From: Candidatus Omnitrophota bacterium
GTDB lineage: Bacteria; Omnitrophota; Gorgyraeia; 2-01-FULL-45-10
Assembly: GCA_003140915.1 (NCBI GenBank)
Contig: PLLI01000047.1
Span: forward strand, 1-16,624
Direction: 5' to 3'
DNA length: 16,624 nt
A program made the position numbers and the translations under genes. Of this stretch, positions 1 to 5,859 are shown in pieces (positions within the stretch are counted from its first letter, which is position 1; each line of letters begins with the position of its first letter). The notes under the pieces are model-generated. The model saw only the letters and a program-made list of their open reading frames with translations. It did not search any database and was not told the DNA's origin.

Positions 1-97
1 TTATCTTAGCCCATTTCACGAGTGCCGCCAGGTCCATATCCTTTGCCGTTGCGCGGGAGTACTTTGAATGGATGTGGAAGTCGGCTATAAAATTCAT
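1..97 (-). CDS. PHP-domain protein, endonuclease Q-like (partial, N-terminus only)
   Basis: Only the first 32 codons lie in the window; the gene continues past base 1. The ATG overlaps the pyrC stop as ATGA, so it is translationally coupled to pyrC. The peptide begins MNFIADFHIHSKYSRATAKD and continues DLAALVKWAKI. The HIH at residues 8-10 followed by SKYSRAT is the first metal-binding motif of PHP (polymerase and histidinol phosphatase) phosphoesterases. The SRATxKDMD...WAKI wording resembles the endonuclease Q / TIGR00375 group, which nicks DNA 5' of deaminated bases. The PHP assignment is seen in the sequence; the endonuclease Q subfamily is from memory of the family and rests on about 30 residues. 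A different PHP phosphatase remains possible. Confidence 0.6.
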   Translation of the reverse strand, partial: MNFIADFHIHSKYSRATAKDMDLAALVKWAKI

Positions 98-1386
98 AAT
101 ATCAATTCATCTTTCATGGCGATCTGCCCTGCCACAAGGACCGTGACTGCTTTCCCTTTCAATTTCCAGTCTATGAAAGGCGAGTTTTTCGATTTTGACA
201 CTATCGCATCTTTTTTAAATGTGTATTCCTTGCCCGGGTCGATTATAACTACGTCGGCGGGGCTGCCCTCTTTCAGGCTGCCGCCCGGTATCCCTAATAT
301 TTTGGCGGGGTTCGCCGATAATTTCAGTATCAGCTGATCCCATGACAGGATATTTTTGTCAACAAGTTCGGTCACGCCCAGCGAGAGCGCCGTCTCGAGC
401 CCTATAATCCCGAAAGGAGCATAATCGAATTCCACGTCCTTTTCCGAATCCGTGTGTGGCGCGTGATCGGTCGCTATGGCGTCTATTGTCCCGTCGGCCA
501 GGGCCATCTTTACCGCCTCAACGTCATCTTTGGTCCTCAGCGGCGGGTTCATCTTCGTGTTCGTGTCGTATGTGGCGCAGCATTCTTCCGTGAGCGTAAA
601 ATAGTGCGGGGCGGTCTCGGCGGTCACTTCGACGCCGGCTTTCTTCGCCTTGCGGATGAGGTCGATCGATTCTTTGCAGCTTACGTGAGCGATGTGGACG
701 CGGCCCGACGATCTTTTCGCCAGTTCCAGGACGCGCTTCACCGCTTCGTATTCGGACCTGGCCGGCATACCCTTCAGGCCCATCTTCGTCGAGATGAACC
801 CTTTATTCATGACGCCGCCGGCAGAGAGGAGGGGGTCTTCGCAATGTTCTATGAGAAGAAGGCTGCTTGCTTTTGCGCGCTCGAGGGCCTCCTGCATTAT
901 CTTTTTGTCCTGTACGGAAGATCCGTCGTCGGATACGGCGATAATGCCTTCTTTTTTCAGTTTCTCGAAATCGGTGAGCTTCTGCCCTGACCTCTCCACG
1001 GTAATGGCGCCAGTAATGAAGATGCCGCAGAGCGCGTCTCTTTTTATTATATCTTTTAAGGATTTTATAATAAGGGGTTCATCGAGGGCGGGGTCGGTAT
1101 TGGGCATGCATAGGATGCCCGTAAATCCTCCGCGGACAGCGGCCCTCGATCCTGTCCGGATCGTCTCTTCATCCTCCCGTCCCGGTTCTCTTAAATGGAC
1201 GTGCATATCGATAAGCCCGGGCGCGACTATTTTGCCTGCCGCGTCTATAACTTCATCGGCTTTTGCGTTTAAACCCTTGCCGACCTTCTCGATCTTGCCG
1301 TCTGATATTAATATATCCAGGGGCCCGTCGATCTTGCGTACCGGGTCAACCACCCTGCCGCCTTTTATCAAATATCGCTTACTCAC
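94..1386 (-). CDS. pyrC: Dihydroorotase (class I type)
   Basis: Zinc amidohydrolase that cyclises N-carbamoyl-L-aspartate to dihydroorotate, third step of de novo UMP synthesis, cytosolic. The 430-residue chain has the family length. Visible metal and active-site motifs: DMHVHLREPG (H62, H64), SDDGSSVQ (D153/D154, the aspartate position replacing the carboxylated lysine in the PyrC/DHOase branch), IEHCED (H181), HIAHVS (H231/H234), TAETAPHYFTLTEE, and ATDHAPHTDSEK (D307). It starts at a GTG that overlaps the pyrB stop (GTGA), so it is coupled to pyrB; its own stop overlaps the next ATG. All catalytic ligands are present, so it should be active rather than the inactive partner known in some PyrB-PyrC complexes. 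The operon leader should place it under PyrR control. Confidence 0.96.
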   Translation of the reverse strand: MSKRYLIKGGRVVDPVRKIDGPLDILISDGKIEKVGKGLNAKADEVIDAAGKIVAPGLIDMHVHLREPGREDEETIRTGSRAAVRGGFTGILCMPNTDPALDEPLIIKSLKDIIKRDALCGIFITGAITVERSGQKLTDFEKLKKEGIIAVSDDGSSVQDKKIMQEALERAKASSLLLIEHCEDPLLSAGGVMNKGFISTKMGLKGMPARSEYEAVKRVLELAKRSSGRVHIAHVSCKESIDLIRKAKKAGVEVTAETAPHYFTLTEECCATYDTNTKMNPPLRTKDDVEAVKMALADGTIDAIATDHAPHTDSEKDVEFDYAPFGIIGLETALSLGVTELVDKNILSWDQLILKLSANPAKILGIPGGSLKEGSPADVVIIDPGKEYTFKKDAIVSKSKNSPFIDWKLKGKAVTVLVAGQIAMKDELIL

Positions 1387-2372
1387 CCTGCACCTTCTTT
1401 CCGAACCTTGCTCGCTTCAGAAGGTGCAGGGTCTTTCGCATATGCTACCAGATATAAAACCGCCATTCTGACCGCTATGCCGTTCGTGACCTGTTCGAGT
1501 ATCACCGAATTCTTCCCGTCCGCAACTTCGCTCGACATTTCTATACCCCTGTTGATCGGGCCGGGATGCATGACAACTATATCCTTTTTGCACTTCGCGA
1601 GCCGTTCGGCGGTTATGCCGTACTGTTTGAAATATTCAAGTTTCGACGGGAAGGCAAGCGCGCCGTCACGCTCGAACTGCATTCGCAGGACATTTATAGC
1701 GTCGGCGCCTCGCAAGGCCTCGTCTATGTCGGTCGTTACTTTCACGCCCATTTGTTCGATCCCTTCAGGGATAAGAAGTTCGGGCGCACAGACGGTCACC
1801 TGAGCACCGAGCTTTGTAAGCCCCCAGATATTGGAACGCGCTACGCGCGAATGTGCGATATCGCCTATTATGCTCACCTTCAGGCCTTCTATCCTGCCTA
1901 GTTTCGATTTTAGCGTAAACATGTCAAGGAGCGCCTGGGTAGGGTGTTCGTGCCAGCCGTCTCCGGCGTTAACGACGCGCGATTTTACGGAGCGCGCCAA
2001 TATATTGGGAGCGCCGCTCGCATTATGGCGGACGACTATTATGTCTATCTTGAGGGCTTCTATGTTCCTTCCGGTGTCTATTAAGGTCTCGCCTTTCTTT
2101 ACGCTCGAAGCCTCTATCTCGATATTTACCACGTCGGCAGAGAGCCGTTTTGCCGCAAGTTCAAACGAGGTGCGCGTCCTTGTCGAAGGCTCATAGAAGA
2201 GGTTCACCACTGTCTTGCCGCGCAGGGCGGGCACTTTCTTTATCTGGCGGGTCGTGACCTCTTTAAAACTCGCGGCTGTATACAATATGAGCTCGATCTC
2301 TTCTTTTGAAAGATATTCGAGCCCTAAAAGGTCCTTTTTCTTCCAGATTATCTTCTTCTCGTTAGTCTGCAT
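1383..2372 (-). CDS. pyrB: Aspartate carbamoyltransferase catalytic subunit
   Basis: Transfers the carbamoyl group of carbamoyl phosphate to aspartate, the committed step of pyrimidine synthesis. With the start chosen here it has 329 residues. The carbamoyl-phosphate loop STRTRTSF is at 63-70, VKKGETL at 91-97, HEHPTQALLD at 141-150, and the aspartate-side MHPGPINRG and LEQVTNGIAVRMAVL lie near the end. I chose the ATG at 2372 rather than one eight codons upstream because AGGAAG lies just before it and it overlaps the pyrR 3' end by only 11 nt. No regulatory subunit (pyrI) is visible in the window; regulation by PyrR is expected instead. The last ~20 residues (AYAKDPAPSE...) extend beyond the usual core. 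Confidence 0.96.
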   Translation of the reverse strand: MQTNEKKIIWKKKDLLGLEYLSKEEIELILYTAASFKEVTTRQIKKVPALRGKTVVNLFYEPSTRTRTSFELAAKRLSADVVNIEIEASSVKKGETLIDTGRNIEALKIDIIVVRHNASGAPNILARSVKSRVVNAGDGWHEHPTQALLDMFTLKSKLGRIEGLKVSIIGDIAHSRVARSNIWGLTKLGAQVTVCAPELLIPEGIEQMGVKVTTDIDEALRGADAINVLRMQFERDGALAFPSKLEYFKQYGITAERLAKCKKDIVVMHPGPINRGIEMSSEVADGKNSVILEQVTNGIAVRMAVLYLVAYAKDPAPSEASKVRKEGAG

Positions 2373-2919
2373 CTTCTTCCTTCGCGCAGAGGACAACTTC
2401 GTCCTTACCGTCAGTCTCCTCCAGCCTGACTTCGACGACTTCTTTCAGCGATGTCGGTACGTTCTTCCCGACATAATCGGCCCTTATGGGAAGCTCCCTG
2501 TGCCCCCTATCGATGAGGACCGCGAGCTGTATCTGGCTGGGCCTGCCGAAATCTATCAAGGCGTCGAGAGCGCAACGGATGGTCCTCCCCGTATAGAGGA
2601 CGTCGTCAACTAAGATTATTTTCTTCTCATCTATATCAAAATCTATCTCTGTGGCATGAACGACGGGTTGTTCCGATACCTCGGTGAGGTCGTCCCTGTA
2701 TAAAGTGATGTCTAGCGCGCCCACCGGCACCTTTAACCCGGCCACCTTCTCGAGCTTTCGCGCAAGCCTTTCGCCCAAATATGCGCCGCGGTTCTTGATG
2801 CCGACTATCGCAATATTCTCGGTTGTCTTGGCCTTTTCGACTATCTCGTGAGCGATCCTCTCCAGCGACCTATCGAGTGCCTCCTGATCCAGTATTTTAG
2901 TCTTTTCTTTAAGAGTCAT
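2362..2919 (-). CDS. pyrR: PyrR, pyr operon RNA-binding regulator / uracil phosphoribosyltransferase
   Basis: PyrR binds a conserved loop in pyr leader mRNA when UMP/UTP is abundant and favours termination; most homologues also make UMP from uracil and PRPP. At 185 residues it matches the family length. The PRPP-binding motif VDDVLYTGRT is at residues 104-113, and DITLYRDDL and LIDRGHRELPIRADYVGKN are family signatures. The start ATG has AGGAG six bases upstream. It is first in the operon, directly behind its own target leader, so it is probably autoregulated. Its last codons overlap the pyrB start. Role and reaction are from family knowledge; the leader that fits it is directly visible. Confidence 0.96.
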   Translation of the reverse strand: MTLKEKTKILDQEALDRSLERIAHEIVEKAKTTENIAIVGIKNRGAYLGERLARKLEKVAGLKVPVGALDITLYRDDLTEVSEQPVVHATEIDFDIDEKKIILVDDVLYTGRTIRCALDALIDFGRPSQIQLAVLIDRGHRELPIRADYVGKNVPTSLKEVVEVRLEETDGKDEVVLCAKEEDAD

Positions 2920-2932
2920 AAGTATCTCCTGA

Positions 2933-2989
2933 CTAATAAAAAACCCCCTTACCTAGTTTCGCACAATAGATAAGTGGGTCCGTATTCAT
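2933..2989 (-). CDS. Putative pyr leader peptide, 18 aa
   Basis: A short ORF, MNTDPLIYCAKLGKGVFY, starts at ATG 2989 with AGGAG six bases upstream. It crosses the whole attenuator hairpin, including the U tract (which encodes the V-F-Y end), and stops at TAG two bases before the pyrR AGGAG. The AGG of its ribosome site lies in the 3' strand of the PyrR-binding hairpin. The geometry implies that translating ribosomes would melt the terminator and could hand over to pyrR, while PyrR binding would block translation. Translation is an inference; there is no similarity evidence for so short a peptide. Confidence 0.5.
   Translation of the reverse strand: MNTDPLIYCAKLGKGVFY
2938..2979 (-). terminator. 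Intrinsic terminator of the pyr attenuator
   Basis: Read on the minus strand, ACCCACTTATC (2979-2969) pairs with GGTAAGGGGGT (2953-2943) with one A/G mismatch and one wobble, followed at once by a six-base U tract. It stands between the PyrR loop and pyrR, the standard place for a pyr attenuator. The 5-nt GGACC just upstream is complementary to GGTCC of the PyrR loop and may form part of an antiterminator. Confidence 0.75.
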
Positions 2990-2997
2990 TTCACTCT

Positions 2998-3031
2998 CCT
3001 TTTCCGGCCTCTCTGGACCGGGATTAAAAGG
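2998..3031 (-). promoter_or_regulatory. PyrR-binding hairpin (pyr leader anti-antiterminator)
   Basis: On the minus strand CCTTTT (3031-3026) pairs with AAAAGG (3003-2998), and an inner CCGG pairs with CCGG around TCCAGAGAGG. The TCCAGAGAGGC loop matches the known PyrR-binding consensus (URUCCNGNGAGGYU-like) almost exactly. It lies about 10 bases behind the predicted transcription start and ahead of the terminator. Identification follows from the consensus plus the adjacent pyrR-pyrB-pyrC. Confidence 0.88.
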
Positions 3032-3045
3032 TTATGTTGGGAATT

Positions 3046-3074
3046 AATATATCATATCATCTTTGTTTTGTCAA
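3046..3074 (-). promoter_or_regulatory. Sigma-70-type promoter of the pyr operon
   Basis: Minus-strand TTGACA (3074-3069) and TATATT (3051-3046) are separated by exactly 17 bases. Transcription would start near 3039, just before the PyrR hairpin. It lies immediately behind the rsmI stop, so pyr is a transcription unit of its own. Confidence 0.85.
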
Positions 3075-3086
3075 TCAAAATTTTTA

Positions 3087-3752
3087 CTAAACTATGACGA
3101 TAAATTCGCCCTTTGGCGGGTGGGCTGTGAAGTGTGCGATCGATGCCGATACCTTTTCGCGCCTTACTTCTTCGAATTTTTTCGTAAGCTCCCTGGCAAG
3201 TACGACTTCATGATCGCCATAGACTTCCAGGATATCCACCAGCAATTTCAGTATCCTGTGGGGCGATTCATAGAGAACCGCCGTTCGGCTCTCTTCTTTT
3301 AATTTCATTAATTGGTTCTTTCTCTTCGCTCCCTTATTGGATAGAAAACCTTCGAAGGTGAATTTATCCGTAGGTTTACCCGAAACCGTAAGCGCAGTGA
3401 TCAGGCCCGACGGGCCGGGTATGGGGACGACGGTAACGCCGTTCTCGATCGCGAGGCGGATTATCCTATAGCCCGGATCCGATATGCCGGGCGTCCCGGC
3501 ATTCGAGACGAGCGCGACATCTTTGCCTTCCTTTAAGACCTTCAATAGGTACTCGGCTTTATGTATCTCATTATATATAAAATAACTCGTCGTGGGATTC
3601 TTTATGTTATAACAGTCGAGGATGATCTTTGTGTGGCGGGTATCTTCTGCGGCTATAAGATTGACGGCTTTCAATGTCTCGATCGCACGAAGGGTGATGT
3701 CTTCGAGGTTCCCGATCGGGGTGGAGACGACGTATAGTTTCCCGGTTCCCAT
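3087..3752 (-). CDS. rsmI: 16S rRNA (cytidine-1402-2'-O)-methyltransferase RsmI
   Basis: SAM-dependent methyltransferase of the tetrapyrrole-methylase fold that modifies C1402 in the ribosomal decoding centre. Family motifs in order: LYVVSTPIGNLEDITLRA (6-23), AAEDTRHT (34-41), LVSNAGTPGISDPGY (81-95), VPIPGPSGLITAL (109-121), FEGFLSNKGAKRK (133-145), and YESPHR (161-166). At 221 residues it is about 60 shorter than the E. coli protein; it ends after the catalytic core (GEFIVIV) and lacks the small C-terminal extension. No frameshift is seen, so a naturally short form is likely. It starts 2 nt behind the glmS stop and should be cotranscribed with glmS. Confidence 0.94.
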   Translation of the reverse strand: MGTGKLYVVSTPIGNLEDITLRAIETLKAVNLIAAEDTRHTKIILDCYNIKNPTTSYFIYNEIHKAEYLLKVLKEGKDVALVSNAGTPGISDPGYRIIRLAIENGVTVVPIPGPSGLITALTVSGKPTDKFTFEGFLSNKGAKRKNQLMKLKEESRTAVLYESPHRILKLLVDILEVYGDHEVVLARELTKKFEEVRREKVSASIAHFTAHPPKGEFIVIV

Positions 3753-3754
3753 TG

Positions 3755-5614
3755 TTATTCCACAGTTACCGACTTAGCGAGATTGCGCGGCTGGTCGATG
3801 TCGTATCCGAACTCTTTGGCGACATAATAAGCCAGAAGCTGTAAGGGTATCACGACCAGGAGCGGGCTGAAGAGCTCATCGATCTTCGGCACCTCTATCA
3901 GGTAATTGACGTTATGGTGGAGTATCTCTTTATCGCCTTCGGTAGTGATGGCTATGACAATGCCGCCCCTTGCCTTGATCTCCTGGATATTGGAGAGCAT
4001 TTTATCGTATGTTTTCGATTGGGTCACGATACAGACGACCCACGGATTTTCATCTATTAGGGCGATCGGCCCGTGCTTCATCTCTCCCGCGGGATAACCT
4101 TCGGCGCTGATGTAGGATATCTCCTTTAACTTGAGCGCTCCTTCGAGGGCATTGGGATAATTTATGTTCCGGCCGAGATAGAGAAAGTAAGATTTATTGT
4201 GTTTCTCATGATAATATTTTTTGAACTCACCCGCGTACGCGGCAATATTATTGTATTCGGACTTGTGTTCGTTAAGAAGCTCTTCCATCAGGGACGGGGC
4301 TTTTCGGAATTCTTTTATGAGATAGCTGATCCTGGAGGGCGGCAGCGTCTTTTTAAGCCTCGCCAGGTAAAGTGTCAGAAGGTACAAGATCGCTAGTTGC
4401 GCCGTGTAGGCCTTTGTCGAGGCGACGGCGATCTCGGGGCCCGCGTGCGTATAGATGACGCCGTCGGCCTCCCTGGCTATGGAGCTTCCCACGACATTGC
4501 ATATACCGAGCGTCCGCGCGCCTTTTCTCTTCGCTTCTCTCAGGGCGGCAAGCGAGTCCGCCGTCTCTCCGGATTGCGAAATTATTATGACGAGAGTCTC
4601 TTTATCGACGATCGGATCGCGATAGCGAAATTCGCTTGACGTATCCACCCAGCACGGAATATGCGTGTATTCTTCAAGCATGTATTTGCCGGTAAGGCCT
4701 GCGTGATACGCGGTGCCGCACGCTACGATCACGATCTTTTTGAAGTGCTTAAACGCGCCCTGATTTATATTCAATTCTTCGAAGAGCACCTTACCATCGT
4801 GCAGGCGTTCGTCCAGGATACCTCCAACGATATCGCCCTGTTCATATATCTCTTTGAGCATGAAATGCTCATAGCCGGCTTTCTCTGCCTGTTTTATATC
4901 CCACTTTATTCTGGACGGCCTTTTTGAAACAACGCGACCCGTATAATTTTTAACGATCGCGCCTGTTTTGGTTATCGTTATGATCTCGTGGTTATCGGGA
5001 TAGAGGACGTCTTTCGTGTAGTCCAGGACGGCGGGCACGTCGCTGGCAAGAAAATTCTCGCCCTTGCCAAGCCCGACGATAAGCGGAGAGTCGCACCTCG
5101 CGCCGACAACCTTGTCCGGCTCATTGGCGTGGATAGCGGCAATGGCGTAAGAACCTTTGAGCAGTTTGACGGTCTTTAAAACCGCCTGCTCAAGGTTGCC
5201 TTTGTAATATTTTTCGATCAGGTGCGCTATTATCTCGGTATCGGTTTTAGAGCGGAATTTGTGGCCCTCTTTTATCAGGGATGCCTTAAGATCGAGGTAA
5301 TTTTCTATGATACCGTTATGGACAATGGCTATCTTGCCCGTGCAATCGGCGTGTGGATGCGCATTTACATCGTTTGGAACTCCGTGAGTCGCCCAGCGCG
5401 TATGGCCTATCCCTACGGTGCCCTTAGCTGGGCCTGCCTTCAGGACATTTGCTAATATGCGCAGCTTGCCTTGCCGCTTGATCAGGTTTATTTTGCGGGC
5501 TTCGAGAACCGCTATACCGGCAGAATCGTAGCCTCTATACTCAAGCCGGCTTAAGCCCTTGAGCAGAACATCCTGCGCCTTGCGTTCTCCCACATACCCA
5601 ACTATTCCGCACAT
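3755..5614 (-). CDS. glmS: Glutamine-fructose-6-phosphate aminotransferase (isomerising)
   Basis: Makes glucosamine-6-phosphate from fructose-6-phosphate and glutamine, the entry step to peptidoglycan and lipopolysaccharide precursors. The N-terminal class II glutaminase begins MCGIVGYVG; Cys2 becomes the catalytic N-terminal nucleophile after Met removal. GHTRWATHG and HNGIIENY follow. Two SIS sugar-isomerase domains follow (ISQSGETADS, EIAVASTKAYTAQL; EGYPAGEMKHGPIAL), ending with the canonical DQPRNLAKSVTVE. A TTG three codons upstream sits closer to the AGGAG, but the ATG at 5614 is chosen because the cysteine must follow the initiator Met. Length 619. No glmS ribozyme sequence is recognised upstream. 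Confidence 0.97.
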   Translation of the reverse strand: MCGIVGYVGERKAQDVLLKGLSRLEYRGYDSAGIAVLEARKINLIKRQGKLRILANVLKAGPAKGTVGIGHTRWATHGVPNDVNAHPHADCTGKIAIVHNGIIENYLDLKASLIKEGHKFRSKTDTEIIAHLIEKYYKGNLEQAVLKTVKLLKGSYAIAAIHANEPDKVVGARCDSPLIVGLGKGENFLASDVPAVLDYTKDVLYPDNHEIITITKTGAIVKNYTGRVVSKRPSRIKWDIKQAEKAGYEHFMLKEIYEQGDIVGGILDERLHDGKVLFEELNINQGAFKHFKKIVIVACGTAYHAGLTGKYMLEEYTHIPCWVDTSSEFRYRDPIVDKETLVIIISQSGETADSLAALREAKRKGARTLGICNVVGSSIAREADGVIYTHAGPEIAVASTKAYTAQLAILYLLTLYLARLKKTLPPSRISYLIKEFRKAPSLMEELLNEHKSEYNNIAAYAGEFKKYYHEKHNKSYFLYLGRNINYPNALEGALKLKEISYISAEGYPAGEMKHGPIALIDENPWVVCIVTQSKTYDKMLSNIQEIKARGGIVIAITTEGDKEILHHNVNYLIEVPKIDELFSPLLVVIPLQLLAYYVAKEFGYDIDQPRNLAKSVTVE

Positions 5615-5655
5615 ATAATTCAAATTCTCCTATTTCAACATAATGGAAAGGAACA

Positions 5656-5685
5656 TTAAGGAAAACCGATTTAGGTTTTCCTTAA
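5656..5685. repeat. 12-bp perfect inverted repeat upstream of glmS
   Basis: TTAAGGAAAACC and GGTTTTCCTTAA flank a 6-base loop GATTTA. There is no U tract on either side, so it is not a standard terminator. It lies in the glmS 5' leader about 40 bases before the start codon and may act as a leader hairpin or protein site; function unknown. Confidence 0.7.
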
Positions 5686-5773
5686 AACGATTTGGCCGAT
5701 TAGGCCCCGCCGAAGGCGGGGGCGAAGGGCGAAAAACAATTCCACATTTTTCGGCCCGAAGCCCAAATCGTTT
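5685..5773. repeat. Multi-branched inverted-repeat structure between tRNA-Glu and glmS
   Basis: An 11-bp outer stem AAACGATTTGG / CCAAATCGTTT (5685-5695 with 5763-5773) encloses three hairpins: GGCC-GATTA-GGCC (5694-5706), CCCCGCC-GAA-GGCGGGG (5705-5721), and GGGCGAAAAA (5727-5736) pairing with TTTTTCGGCCC (5747-5757) with a one-base bulge. The first two overlap by two bases. The core CCCGCCGAAGGCGGG recurs at 15411-15425. It may be a REP-like element or a structured 3' end of the gyrA-tRNA transcript. Confidence 0.65.
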
Positions 5774-5775
5774 AG

Positions 5776-5853
5776 TGGCGTCCCCATGGGGATTCGAACC
5801 CCAGTCGTCAGAATGAAAATCTGATGTCCTAGGCCAGACTAGACGATGGGGAC
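5776..5853 (-). tRNA. tRNA-Glu (anticodon UUC)
   Basis: The minus strand folds as a full cloverleaf. The acceptor GTCCCCA pairs with TGGGGAC, followed by discriminator G and encoded CCA. The D stem is GTC/GAC; the anticodon stem TCAGA/TCTGA holds loop TTTTCAT, giving anticodon TTC (reads GAA/GAG); the T arm is TGGGG-TTCGAAT-CCCCA. It begins only 6 nt after the gyrA stop, so it probably shares the gyrase transcript and is freed by RNase P. Confidence 0.95.
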
Positions 5854-5859
5854 GCTGAA

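Noticed and set aside
454..1471. Plus-strand open frames of 178 and 259 codons opposite pyrC
   Set aside because: They lie antisense to a complete, motif-rich dihydroorotase, show no recognisable domain and have no ribosome site; shadows of the pyrC codon pattern.
2373..2396. Upstream pyrB start adding eight residues
   Set aside because: It would deepen the overlap with pyrR, and the extra residues (MSSARRKK) are only the frame-shifted pyrR end; AGGAAG favours the ATG at 2372.
5615..5623. TTG start three codons upstream for glmS
   Set aside because: It would bury the catalytic cysteine, which must follow the initiator Met directly.
5615..5775. glmS ribozyme in the glmS leader
   Set aside because: The conserved glmS ribozyme core sequence is not recognisable; the hairpins seen do not match its layout as I know it.
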